64,000 bases of DNA from positions 44,395,164 through 44,459,163 of the forward strand of contig JAAALK010000289.1 in NCBI GenBank assembly GCA_019279435.1, given 5' to 3'. Below, one piece after another: positions 34,535 through 45,958 of this stretch (its first letter is position 1; each line of letters opens with the position of its first letter). Below the pieces are notes generated by a model. It saw only the letters and a program-made list of their open reading frames with translations, searched no databases and was not told the DNA's origin. The translations under genes were made by a program, and so were the position numbers. Source of the stretch: Zizania palustris. Its lineage: Eukaryota > Streptophyta > Magnoliopsida > Poales > Poaceae.

Positions 34535-34684
34535 TGAAGAGAAAAAACAAAAATGTGAAACGTACCGAAAAGTCTACCCACCCGCACCACGCCCTCCAAC
34601 ACGCAAACCCAGACGCCCCCGCACAGAAAAAGGGGAAAAGCGAAGGAAAATAAAGAAAAAGAGGGGGGGAACGCATCGCCGGAA

Positions 34685-37600
34685 ATGGGAAAGCAGCCGC
34701 AGCCGCCACCGGCGAGGACTCCGGCGATGTCGGCGCCTCCGCGCCGCCGGAAGAAGAAGGGGCGCCCCTCCCTCCTCGACCTGCAGAAGCGCAGCCTCCG
34801 CCTCGAGAAGATGCAGGAGCCCCAGGCCCAGCGCCGCTCCACCCGCCGGAACCCCAACCTGGACTCCGGCGACGAGGCGGAGGGGACCGGCCGCCGCGAG
34901 AAGAAGCTCCGACTCGTCATGGGACTCCCCGATGGATCGGCCAAGGTGGGCATCCCATCCCCCCTCTAACCCCGACACATACCCCGATCTGAGACCTCTC
35001 TTGCCGAATCCGCACCAATTTGGCCAATTTCGTGCGAAATCTGCCTAAATTGGGGGCGCGAGGCGTTGGCCGCTTAGCCCGCGTACGGATCTACGCAGCT
35101 GCGCGGTGCCCGAGGATTTTTCTTTGCTATTTTAGCCACAAAAGGCCGCCTTTATTTATTCTTCTTTGTGCGGAGGCTCAGTGGTCAACTCAGTTCAACC
35201 TGAGCCCTCCCAATCATTCGAAAGATACACCAAAACCCTCGCATCTTTCGCATCGGCTCGCCGCCACAATAATTGGCGCAAATTTTTTAAATGGCTCGGT
35301 TCGAAGCTTTTAAACTCGTGCCCTTTTTTCGGGGGGTTTTGTCTGCCTCTCGCGCCAAATTTTGCTACATTTCACGGCATCGCTAGATCTGTACTTGGTA
35401 ACTGGCGCTGGTAAACGAAAGCCCCACTTTTTCTGGTGTTTTTTTATCTCATCCGGTATTTTCGATTCTTAATCTGATTTTTGTCTGGCTGTTTTAATTT
35501 CCGTTTACCTTTCGCTGCTGCTGCTGCAGGGAGAAAAGACGACGAAAGCGACGGATGGGCGTGAAGGTTGGCGCTCCTCACTCTGTTGCATTTATTCTTC
35601 AGATTTCTAGAAACAAAAAACACCTGGGCGAATGTGTATAAAAGATTCCATTTTTAATTCTTTTAGTGGCTGAGGCATTCCAGTTTTTTCTTGTTTAATT
35701 AATGCTCGTGTCTCTGAGTGTTGCTGCGCTCGTGGGTTGATTTGTTCACTCTCCAGAGCCGTCAGATTCCGGGCCCACGACGCCTTTGCCGGACAAAAAG
35801 TTGTTACTCTTCGTCCTTGATAGGCTGCAGAAGTGAGTTGCTGTGCTCTCTGCTTGTTCTTCCTCGGTATTTCACTCACAGCTGCAAGATTTCTAATCTG
35901 AGTTGGCTTTCTTGGTTTCTTGCAGGAAGGACACTTATGGCGTCTTCTCTGATCCAGTTGATCACGAAGAGGTTTGCGTTTGAAGATGCAATGTTGCAAA
36001 TGTTTCGTTTTTCATCATAAGTTTATTGATTTGCACGTGTACCCATGGTCAGCTGCCTGATTACCATGATATTATCAAGCATCCGATGGATTTTTCAACA
36101 ATTCGGAAGAAGCTCGATAAGGGGGCTTATGGCAACTTGGAGCAATTTGAGGTCAGTGTGAGATCTTCTACGTGGGGTGATTGCTGTTAGCCTTTTATAT
36201 TCTGTTTGGATTGTCCTTCCAACAGGCAGCAGATTTAGGATGTTTAGTAGGCAATTAACTGTTACAATTGGATCTGAAATTTTGAGTCTTTAACTTGGTT
36301 ATCATTGTTTGCTAGATCTGCTACTTTAGTCTCCACCTCTGCCATGTGTGTTTCCCAATGCTAATGTCTTCCTTTTCTTTCTTTCAACATCCTTAAATAC
36401 ATGTTCTTCCATGTCCACAAGTTCATTAGTAAAATCTTTGCGTCTCCTCTCGTGGTCATTTTTTGTGGGAAAAATGTACTTTTTAGCCTTCTATTTTATA
36501 GTGCTTCGCTAATGTACTGTGCTTTTAGGAGCATATATCCACTCTCTTGGACTCTTACTCAAAAGAACTTGAAGCATTTATGTTTTAATAGTTTAATAGA
36601 GACCTTTGAGTTTTGCTGCCAGGGACCTTGTCTAAGATTTTGCCGCTCCACACCTGGGAGTATAGAAATCTCAACAATTCAAGGACTAGTGCAATAAAAT
36701 ATAAGTACATTTTATCTTGTAAATACATTTGACAAGTTTCTTCTGAAGGTAAACTTTGAAATGGAGAAGGGTGTCTTGTAAATTACCTCATGATTTTCTC
36801 TATTTGGCCATTTAGCCCAAGAAAATCTAAGGTTATTATAATTTCAAATGAGAAAAGAAAAAATGTATGTTTTTTGTTCTTTCTGCTGCATTCATGCATT
36901 GTCATTGTCATTGTCATTGACATCTGGATATGGAATTACTGTCAGCTGGTTGTACTAGGCTAGCAGAGTATGCAATTATGTATTACCTTATTATTCCTGG
37001 CGGTGCTTTTCTCGAAGATATCGATGATTTCTGCGCTATACTTAGCTTGCTGAATTTAAATTGTACTGAACCAAATCATTAGCCCTGTTGATATGCATAG
37101 AAGAAATTCTTGAATACTGAGATATCTGATATCCCATGCACTGTTTGTATGCTTCTACTTTACTTGTGGTCTCTGGCTAAATCAAAGGATGTTTAAGGTC
37201 ATTTGGCTACCAAGAGTACCTACATAATGCCATAATATCATCTAAGGTAGCTGGTGCTATCTACAACAAGAGAATTTTGACTACTGATTCATGATAGACT
37301 TAACACTAAAGACATACTTAGGAGGAAAAACTTCCTGCGAACAGATCAAGGCTATTCTTGTGTACTTTGTGCCGACAACCAACTAGAAATAGTAACACAC
37401 CTTTTTCTGAACTGTGCATTTGCAAAAAGATGTTGGATCAAGATAGGAATTCAATGGTCAAACAATGGAAGAATGGATGAAAGAATTGCAATACTTAAAA
37501 CAATGGATAGTAAGTGATTCATCATGGAAATAATAATGATAGGGGCATGGTCGCTATGGTTGCTAAGAAATGGATGCGTGTTCAGACAACAAAGACCTGT

Positions 37601-40271
37601 ACTCTTGGAGTGGTTACAGTCGTTCAAACAAATAATGGCAATGCAAGCACAAAGATACAAGGCAGCAACAAGGGAACAAGTGTATCGTTGGTTACACGAC
37701 ATTTAGGACAACAGGAAATAGAGTTAACGCAGCAAATTCATCAATGCTAAAAGCAGTTTGATAAAGGCTCTTAGTAACCTACAATGTTTAGTGTAAAGAT
37801 AAGGATATACTAAACTTGTAATAGGCCACCTCTTTTAAAGCCAATTTCGCATACTGATTGACATCAGGCTTATAGAAATTGTACTTAAACTCTTTTGCCA
37901 ACTTCTGGCGCTGGGGAAACCCTAAAATAAATAACCTCAGTAGGAGCCTCTCTTGCTGGTTGTTTTATCAAAAAAAACAAGAGAATTTTGAGTCTTTTTC
38001 TCTTCTTTTTATGAAATTTGCTCTATAGAACTTTGGAGCTCATTTTGCTTATGCTTGAATGTTTATGTCTGCAATACGTATTCGAGCCATGCACTTGAAA
38101 GAAACAAGTACTTCAAAATGAAAATGCTGCTAAGTAGTAGCATATCAACTGTTAGAAAGCATGTTGGACCTCAGGTTGAAATGTTTTCTTGGAAAGATGA
38201 GACACGATTGTAAAACGAGAATATTTGAACTTTTATGATCTACAGTGCTAGGAAGGTACTGCGTGCTTTCTGCGACAGCTTTGCGTTAATGAAGTTACTT
38301 GTCTGCTACCAATTCCTTAAACATGTGTAATGTACTTATGTGTGGCCTACATGATAAATTTGCATTTTCACTGATCATCTGTCTTTCTCTTTACTTTTAA
38401 ATACCATTAACATCATTATCTTAATTAGTTATATCCCATGCCCTTAAGTTTTTAAACTCGCCTTAGCTGAAGACACTACAAAAATAAAGTGATTTGCCAG
38501 ATCTCTCTTAAGTATCAGGTGTATTACTATTCAGTCAAAGGCACAATATTTTTTTTAAAAAAAATGTCGTGTGTTCCTAAGGCCCATCCTAGTGTGAATA
38601 TTTGTGCAAATTGTCCATCTTCAATGTACTTTTCCTTCTGTGGACTCAGAATGTACTGGTGTTTTCTTAAGCTCATTTGATATGACTTGAAGTTCCAATT
38701 TTCAGGATGATGTGTTCTTGTTAACCTCAAATGCGATGTGCTACAATCCACCAGATACAATATACTATCGACAGGTAAAAAATTATGCCTTCTTGTTTTG
38801 AGTTTGTATATAACCATGAATTATGCTGCATATGTGATATTCGTGTGTTGTGCATTGTAGGCACGGGCAATCCAAGAGCTTGCCAAGAAGGATTTTGAGA
38901 ACCTTAGGCAAGATAGTGATGCAAGTGATCCAGAACCAGAACAGGAGCCTAAACCAGATCCAGAACCAAAGCCTCAGCCTCGGAGGGGAAGGCCTCCAAA
39001 TAAGAACACTGTCAAACAGAAAGTAGGGAGGCCACCAGTAGAACGTGCTACTGCAGACTTTTCTGGGGCAATACTTGCTACTGCTGGAAATAGTGGTCAT
39101 CATACACGCCCAGCATTTGATCTGCGACAGCAAGTAATGGATAGATCCATCATTGCAGATGTACTGAGAGCTTCTTTTGCCAGTCGAAACAATGAGTACA
39201 ATTGGTCTAACGAGCGCAAATCGGAAAGAATTGAAGATTACTCAGGTTTTATCTATTTTCTTTCATCAAATTTGTCTTTTGTATGGGTCAACACTGAATT
39301 GACAATTGCTGCACAAACTCATTTCCCCTTCTAACCACTCTTGATGCCCCATTCCTTTGTTCCAGGGTCCTTGAGTAAATCGTCAGCAAAAAGTGGAAAA
39401 AAACCAATTCTGATAGAAGAAAGTCATCGAAGCACTTATTATCACACTCAACCATCGAGTTCAATATATGAATTGCCAGCATCAACATCATACAATGAGA
39501 CAAGGAAGTTGCTAGTTCCAGTTGAGCATCTCCTGCCTATAAGTGTTTCACCATATATACTAATATAATCTAAACGAAGTTAATAGCATGACATTATCAC
39601 TGGCACTTGAAATTCAATTTTTTTCTCAGGTTGGGGTTCAGTTGCAGCAGTCCTATGCCCGCAGCTTGGCACGTTTTGCGGCGCAGCTTGGTCCTGTTGG
39701 TTGGGAAATTGCATCAAAACGAATTGAACAAATCCTTCCCCCTGGAACAAAATTTGGACGTGGGTGGGTAGGAGATGGTGAAGCGCCAAACGCATTTCAG
39801 CCACCTGTGCTTACCAGGTCTTCAACAACATTGACACCCCCAAGCAATACAGTGACATCAAATGAGCAACCAATAAATAATGGTCGAGCCAGCGCAAGTC
39901 ATTCAGCAGGACCTGAGCCACCTTCAGGAACATATGCATCTTCTACGAGCACGGCTCAGATGGTGGATTGTCAGGCATTGCCAAGCCAGCAATGTGGATC
40001 GATGCCACCGGTATCAACAGAAAGAGGTGAACACCGTGTCGAGATGAAGGGCAACCATAATCTTCATGAACGGCCATCCATCCAGCAAGGTGTTAATGGC
40101 TTCAGTTCTGTTCCAGGTGCTAACCCAGATTCCCGATGAAGTTTTTTTGGTTGTAAATTGTCCACACCTAATGCCAATTTGCCCTCTTTTCCTTCTTTTT
40201 AAGGATCAAACATGTTCCTGTCTGCAGCCCAGATGGTGGCGAACCGGATGCCGACGCATGCCGCCGACTAG
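34685..40271 (+). CDS. Bromodomain protein with GRP/AT-hook-like motifs (560 aa, ten coding exons)
   Basis: Exons: 34685-34945, 35530-35566, 35757-35832, 35926-35971, 36053-36151, 38706-38774, 38861-39245, 39366-39520, 39630-40116, 40204-40271; GT-AG throughout, total 1683 nt, phase consistent. A basic N terminus (RRRKKKGRPSLLDLQKR) precedes a bromodomain at about residues 108-212 (LPDYHDIIKHPMDFSTI, and CYNPPDT containing the acetyl-lysine-binding Asn). Then come an acidic/Pro stretch, two GRPP AT-hook-like cores near residues 236 and 248, and a conserved C-terminal block (SYARSLARFAAQLGPVGWEI). It belongs to the plant BRD7/BRD9-like single-bromodomain group, a likely nuclear reader of acetylated histones; subunit partners are not inferable here. 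If the last intron is retained the protein ends at 40139. The Helitron ends 150 bp before the ATG. Confidence 0.92.
37281..37975 (+). mobile_element. 5'-truncated L1-type LINE in intron 5 of the bromodomain gene
   Basis: Flanked by 16-bp target duplications AACAAGAGAATTTTGA at 37265-37280 and 37976-37991. The 3' end is an A-run. A degenerate frame around 37282-37706 carries the zinc-binding motif that follows plant LINE reverse transcriptase (CVLCADNQLEIVTHLFLNC, then ARCW-type and WSLWLLRNGCVF segments) and ends YRWLHDI. The RT itself is missing, so the copy is dead on arrival. The rest of the 2.55-kb intron (36152-38705) shows nothing recognisable. Confidence 0.9.
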
Positions 40272-41469
40272 CTAAGCTAGTGAGTAGAGAGACCTGAGAT
40301 CTACATTACATACTGAACTCTTTAACATTTGGATGCACAGTGAAGCCCATCATGGGCACCAAGCAACAAGGGACTAGCTACTCAGCACCAAACTGTTCTA
40401 AAACCCTGAGAGGATTCCTGTCCTGACCAGGCTGTTGAGCTTGAACCAAGTCGATCGACCACAGTGACCTGGTGTTGCATGATTATTTAGGAAACTTAGG
40501 ATAGCATGCAGAGATGTGTAGAGGGGGTGTATTCAGTAGTACGTAGCAAACTAGTACAGAGTGAGTTGGAGTTGGAAATTCAACAAAATTCTGATGAGTA
40601 GAAACCACAGGTAACCTTCTTTATAGTTTATTCAGCCTTCTCATTTATGGCAGATGATTGATACTTGAAACATGAAGCCCATCACGAGTAGTCAGATGAA
40701 AAATGTAGGGACAAGTTCCAGTAAATTGTAGATAATTCTATATCGGGAGCGATGCTAAGCAGGTTTAAATATCGCTATCAAAATATATGTTAATATATGT
40801 GTACTGTACTTGGGTCTACCGGTGCATGAATGCATGCATGCATGCACGAAACAGTTTGAGATATAAATTGAGGATTATATTACAATGGTTTCACATATTA
40901 TTGCATTATAACCTGAGCAAAAGCATGCATATATTTGAAGTTATTTTGGAATTTGCTAGATTCATCTATTGATCAACGAATTTGAACACATGTGTTTAGA
41001 TTCGTTGACCTATAAATGAATCTGATAAATAAATATCAGAATGATTTAGAATGACTTACGATCAGAAACGAAGGGAGTAGGCATATACTAGATGTGCAAC
41101 CATAGATGCCCTAAATCTTAGGGGTTCTCAAGTTAGACTAAGGCGTATTTGGATGATAAAGTAAAATTTAGCCGATTAATAGCTAAAGCCAACTATTAGT
41201 TGGTTAATAGTTAGCCGACTAAAATTAGTCCTTTAAATATCAGACTAATAGATAATTAAAATTAATTTTATCTTTGGTATTGTACTTCGGCTATATGGGG
41301 CCAAGAGCAATAGAGTCTAAAGTTTGCTATTAGCTCATATTAATCTAGTTTTGTGGACTGATGGGATAACAATTAACCATGTAAAAAGTGAATAATTAGC
41401 TAATATATTAGCTCATCAGTTTGGATCAACTGCAACTAATTATTAGTAGCTATTACTTCTTGTTAGTAC
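40272..41469 (+). other. 3' flank of the bromodomain gene with a Stowaway-type MITE remnant
   Basis: Probable 3' UTR for the first few hundred bases, then an ATGC microsatellite (about 40829-40845). A right-hand Stowaway end is at about 40955-41080 (…GACTTACGATCAGAAACGAAGGGAG followed by TA); its left end is missing. AT-rich sequence with short TTAG/CTAA palindromes follows (41165-41230). I see no gene. Confidence 0.55.
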
Positions 41470-42266
41470 GAATTTTTTTAAAATAATTTTTTTTTTGAAA
41501 AAATTTCAAATTTGGTATCTGAAATTAAAAAACTATAAAACTAGCCTACTGTCGGCAGTTTATCGGTCGAACCAAGCTGACGTGACACTCGTTCCACCGA
41601 TGCAGTGTTGAATAAGAGCCACGTCAGCTTGGTTCGCCCAACCAACGGACGAAGCAGGCCACGTTAGTCTGGTTCGGCTAACCAACGGCTGAACCAAGCC
41701 GGTCGCGCCGCATGCCCCTACTGTCATGCCGCGCCCCCTCCCCTGTGCCCCTGCCGCCCCCTCCCCCCACGCCCCTATCGCCGCGCCGCGCTCTTTCGCC
41801 ACCCACTGTCGCTCCCACGCCTGGCACACCGTCTCGCCTCCTATGCCCCACCGCCTCACCACCTTGTGCCTCTATCCCGCGCCTCGCTTCCCACGACCTT
41901 ACCCGCCGAACACATTAAATGCGGCTGGCCAGCGGGCGGGTGCGGTGGACGAGGCACTCGAGCGGGAGGTAAGGTGGTGATGGCACGAGGTGAGGCGGTG
42001 GGGTGTGGGAGCCGATGCGACGGTGTGGGGCTCGGCATGCACGCGTGCATGGGGGCACGAGCGCGGGGCACGCGCGGTGCGGCGTGGCCGGTCTGGTTCG
42101 GCTGTTGGTTGGTCGAACCAGGCTGATGTGGCTCTGGTTCGACACTGTATCGGTTGAACGAAGGTCACGTCACTCTGGTTCGGTCGATTGACAATAAGCT
42201 AGTTTTATAATTTTTTGATTTAGAGTAGCAGATTTGATTTTTTTAAATATTAATTTAAAAAAGTTC
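41470..42266. mobile_element. Non-autonomous MULE-like element with long terminal inverted repeats (797 bp)
   Basis: Ends GAATTTTTTTAAAATAAT on the left and the near-complement on the right (GAACTTTTTTAAATTAAT on the minus strand), flanked by direct repeats TTGTTAGTAC at 41460-41469 and 42267-42276. The terminal inverted repeats extend about 200 bp (AACTATAAAACTAG, GGTTCGACCGAT and CACGTCA words on both sides). The interior is GC-rich. A 9-10-bp target duplication with long inverted repeats fits the Mutator superfamily. GC-rich interiors can be captured gene pieces (Pack-MULE), but I recognise no parent gene. It ends about 380 bp upstream of the next gene. Confidence 0.72.
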
Positions 42267-42644
42267 TTGTTAGTACTACGTATCAAATAGACCCAAGTAC
42301 CCTAGGTATATATTCATTAGAAATTTTATATTTGCTAACAGGGCCGCCGCGAGAAAGTCGAGGACCACCCCGGAAAGGCGGAAACCTCTCCGGCCTCCCC
42401 GCCACCGCCAGTCCGCCACTGCACGCCACCGTGCTCCTCATCCTGCCCTCGCGGAATCCCTCGGCTTTTGTTTCCTCAGCCGCTCGGGTGTGCTACAAGA
42501 ATCTACCGGTCGGCACGCGGCTGTTGCGTCCTCCCGTCGTTCTGCCGCGTCCGCGGCTGCGCTCTCCAGCTGTTCGTCGGAATGCCACCGAGGGTTTCGC
42601 TTCAGGATTAGTCACGTGCTGTTCGTCGCCGGCGTGTTAGATCG

Positions 42645-43013
42645 ATGTCGGTCGCCAAGAGGTACGTGCTGCGGATGTTCATCTCGCTCAAGTACGTGAC
42701 GGCCAACGTGGTGGACCGCCAGAGGGGGCGCGTCGTGGTGACCGCGTCCTCCGTGGAGAGGCCCCTGCGTGACGGGCTGGAGTGCGGCCGCACCTGCAAC
42801 GCCAAGGCCGCCGCTGCCGTCGGGGAGGTGCTCGCCATGCGCCTCAAGGTGGACGGCCTGGCTCGCGAGCCCATATACGCCGACGCCGCCAAGGAGGTCG
42901 AGAAGAAGGGCTTCAAGAACCGCACCAAGGTCTGGGCCATCCTCAACGCGCTCCGCGACCACGGCGTCAACCTCTGCCTCGACGACGACGGTGACCATAG
43001 GTCACATGTCTGA
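42645..43013 (+). CDS. Ribosomal protein L18p/L5e (uL18) family-like protein, 122 aa
   Basis: A single-exon ORF, MSVAKRYVLRMFISLKYVTA onward. The pattern KRYVLRMFISLKYVTANVVD, then VVVTASSVE, GLECGRTCNAKAAAAVGEVL, KVDGL and KGFKNRTKVWAILNALRDHG is that of the short uL18-like proteins of plants. The fold binds 5S rRNA in bacterial-type ribosomes. The plant short forms are annotated by similarity only, so the actual role and compartment are uncertain; I see no clear organelle presequence unless an upstream exon exists. The high GC and the start codon context fit grass genes. The upstream 42340-42640 stretch looks like a GC-rich leader. Confidence 0.72.
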   Translation: MSVAKRYVLRMFISLKYVTANVVDRQRGRVVVTASSVERPLRDGLECGRTCNAKAAAAVGEVLAMRLKVDGLAREPIYADAAKEVEKKGFKNRTKVWAILNALRDHGVNLCLDDDGDHRSHV

Positions 43014-43423
43014 CGAGCACCATTTGTCCAGTTCGTTCCTTCAACTCTCTCTAAATGATTATGCCAAAAAAAACTTTGAAAAATGTATGCTTTCACCCAA
43101 GAAGTTCGATTGGTGTGTCCTACGATGGCTGTAGTTCGCTGCTCTCAGTTTGTTCAACACCATGGTATTATTTGCCTATCAATAATCAACATCTGTCTAT
43201 AGAAGCACATTATACAGTTAATAGTTCTACCATTGCTGTGTTGAATGCATGATCTCTGCTGAAACTTCAAGTGGTTCCTTAATCCTTATCCACCTATGGG
43301 CCATACTTTCCCAGATTTTGAGATGGAAAAATGCAGCACCTGTTTCACAGTTTCTTGAACAATAAAGCAGCTCTGCTATTTCATTATAGAAGAATAGGAA
43401 GTTTTAGTTACAGAAGGAAGAAA

Positions 43424-43460
43424 GAAGAGAAGAAAAGAAAAGAAAAGAAAAGAAAAGAGA
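43424..43460 (+). repeat. (AAAAG)n microsatellite
   Basis: About six copies of AAAAG with purine-rich flanks, in the 3' flank of the L18p-like gene. The rest of 43014-43749 shows no gene. Confidence 0.9.
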
Positions 43461-43749
43461 ATAAACAACACATTTATTTCTTGTGTTTGACTGGAAATAC
43501 CAAGTAGGATTACTGGCTTACTGAGTTACTGTTGTTGTAGTGTAGTGAGGTGGAAACATCCCATAGGTTTGATGTCCAGACAAGAATGGGTACACAGGCT
43601 TCAGAGATTCATGAAAACTTCAGATAAGGTTTTGATTTGCTTACCAGGTAGCAAAACACAATTGAACTACAGAAAATAAAGTTTATACAAGTCATGTTGC
43701 AATGACATACATTTTATTGAATAGGCTAGCACAATTTCTCTTAATACTC

Positions 43750-44922
43750 TTACTCACATCGTGACTGATTGAGTGCTTCTAGTTTATGATAAGCTTCAAG
43801 CTGATTCAGAGCACTATCCATCAGAGCCTTCTTACACCCGTTGACAACTTCCCTTGACTTTCTAAGCTCACCCCTGACAGCAACCAGCTCATTCTCCAGG
43901 TTCTTGATCTTCAAGGTATCCCTTACCTTCTCGAGGTCCCTGATCTTCTCCTCGATCAAATGCAGTCTCTGATGATCTGCTTCAACTCCTGAATCCCAGG
44001 ACATATGATCTTGCAATGGTGGAGCTGATGGGGTAATGTGCGCACACTTAGCTTCTGAACTGCTTCCTAGAAGCATTATCAGTTTCTGCGAGAGCAAGCA
44101 GAGAAGTCAGTTCAACTGAAGAAATCATAGTGAAATTAGGAATTCCATAAATTGACGCAAAAAGTTCCATTGTTTAGAAACAGTTTCTAAGCCCTATTAA
44201 TCTGGCTGATCCTGACATGATCTACTGTAACCCAATAACTTTGCAAGTTCTTTCTCTGCATGCGGTTTTTGATTCTTGTTATGAACCATCGTTGTGGAAA
44301 GTTCACCCTACACATATCTTTCTTCTCATGGCCAGTGGATATCAAATTACATAACAAAACATATCCTGTTTGAAACACAAGAACACTCATTGTGTCCATC
44401 TGCAGTTTTTCAGCCGGGTGAGACTGAGACCTTACCTGCATGCTGTTCTGAACGGGTGGACCAGGGTTGACAATTTTGACGTCCTTCCTTATCCTGCTCT
44501 TGAGCCAGTGGCAAAGCTTTGCTGGATTCACCTTCCCTGTCACTGCCACAATCCATGAATCAACATCTGCAACTGAAGTTTCCACTCCTGCAGAGGAAAA
44601 CAAGACGGTCGAAATGTGTCCAGCTCCAACAATGCCGATCAAAACAGCTTCCAGAAAACTAGCGCAGCGAAGAAAACCCAGGAAGGCTGGCTGTACCACT
44701 GACGCTTCCGATGCAGACCATTGCCTTCTCGACCTTCTTGACGCACCCCATGCAGCGGCACTGCATGTCGATTTGGAGCCTGAATTGCTCCACTCCTCCA
44801 TCCTGTGAACAAGAACCGAAGCTATCTTGTCAGCTCGATCTGATGAAAGCAACAGAATTTCAAGGCCATGGGTGAAGTAGAGCAAGGGAGATCTCCTCAA
44901 CTGTTTGAGTGGCTGAGTTCAT
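43750..44922 (-). CDS. Heavy-metal-associated (HMA) domain protein with C-terminal coiled coil, 204 aa
   Basis: Four exons on the minus strand: 44902-44922, 44697-44802, 44436-44587 and 43750-44085; all GT-AG, 615 nt including the stop. The protein starts MNSATQTDGGVEQFRLQIDM. An HMA fold follows (MQCRCMGCVKKVEKAM, GSVSGVETSVADVDSW, VAVTGKVNPAKL), at about residues 11-85. The metal-binding loop is CRCMGC: the usual MxCxxC spacing is met by the second and third Cys. The C-terminal half is a probable coiled coil (LIEEKIRDLEKVRDTLKIKN, then heptad-like Leu/Val) with no CaaX prenylation signal at the end (NQSRCE), so it is not a typical isoprenylated HIPP. The intron-1-retained frame 44187-44900 is a shadow. 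Confidence 0.78.
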
Positions 44923-45255
44923 CAGTGATCCTGTATCACACTGTATGTAGCAGATGATCACAGTCTAGGTGTGTGTATTAGGAGGAGGTCAAGGGGAGTT
45001 TAAGTGCATTTTTCAAGTCATTAGCTAGTAAATGGGCTCAAGCTCTTGGTTCACCGCCAATTAATTGGATGGAACGAAGTTTCATGCATTGCTGTGAATT
45101 TTAGAATTAGAAGAGCTACCCGTTCAAACTAGCCAATGTTCCAGTCTTCGTAGTATACACCATTATTTATTACGAGTATATATTTTTGTGAGAGAAAGTA
45201 TATACTACTATTATTTTTTAGAGAAAATTTGCATTCACATAGACTTGATGCTTTA
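44923..45255. other. HMA gene promoter side; nothing further seen
   Basis: AT-rich DNA between the HMA gene start and the next transposon. No gene, clear TATA element or repeat is identified beyond short TA-rich runs. Confidence 0.4.
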
Positions 45256-45958
45256 GGGCATGTTTGAGACTACTCCACTCTCTTAAAATTTGCTCCACTC
45301 CACGGAATTCACTTAGAATCAGATCTAGAGTGGAGTTGCTGCTCCACTGTAGAGTATTTGCACTTGTTTGGCTTGCGGAGGGAATTTAGATTCAAGAATA
45401 GTAGAATTTGGTAGGATTGTATTATTTTTCATGTCTATTATGTAAAACATATTAAATTAGTACTCCCTCCATTAACTTTTAAATAACGTCGTTGACTTTT
45501 ATCACAAACTTTGATCATTCATCTTATCAAAAAAATTATGTAAATATATAAAAATATAAGTTATAATCGAAGTACCTTCAATATTAAAACAAATTATAAT
45601 AAAATAAATGATATTTCAATTTTTTAATAAGACGAATAATCAAAATTTGTGATAAAAGTCAACAGTAACATTTAAAAAGTTAATATAGATAGTACTAAAT
45701 GAAAAAATAATAAATATCAACTAAAAAGTGAATCAATAAGTTTATAATAGCATTGGTTGGTAAATTACCCCGAACTCCACGTTTTGTTTTAAAAACTGAA
45801 TCCGCAGAGCACCTCCTGAGGTGCTCCACAAAAAACGTGGAGCGGAGTCGTGGATCTGCAGTTTTCGCGGATCCAAAAACTGGGATCTGAACCTGTTTGG
45901 CTAGACATTTATGGAGCGGAGCTATAAAACGTGGAGCAGAGCAGTCCCAAATAGGGCC
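45256..45958. mobile_element. PIF/Harbinger-like (Tourist) element, 703 bp, with nested Stowaway
   Basis: Starts GGGCATGTTTGAGACTACTC and its other end reads GGCCCTATTTGGGACTGCTC on the minus strand, giving an imperfect terminal inverted repeat of about 25 bp. The 3-bp direct repeats TTA at 45253-45255 and 45959-45961 fit the PIF/Harbinger superfamily. It shares ends and subterminal sequence (CCACTTAGAATCAGATC, CAGAGCAG) with the 2.2-kb element at 46564-48756. Confidence 0.8.
45463..45692. mobile_element. Stowaway-type MITE nested in the PIF-like element
   Basis: Flanked by TA on both sides. Left CTCCCTCCATTAACTTTTAA and right (minus strand) CTATCTATATTAACTTTTTAA; the arms pair over most of the 230-bp length through GTTGACTTTTATCACAAA. 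Confidence 0.85.
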
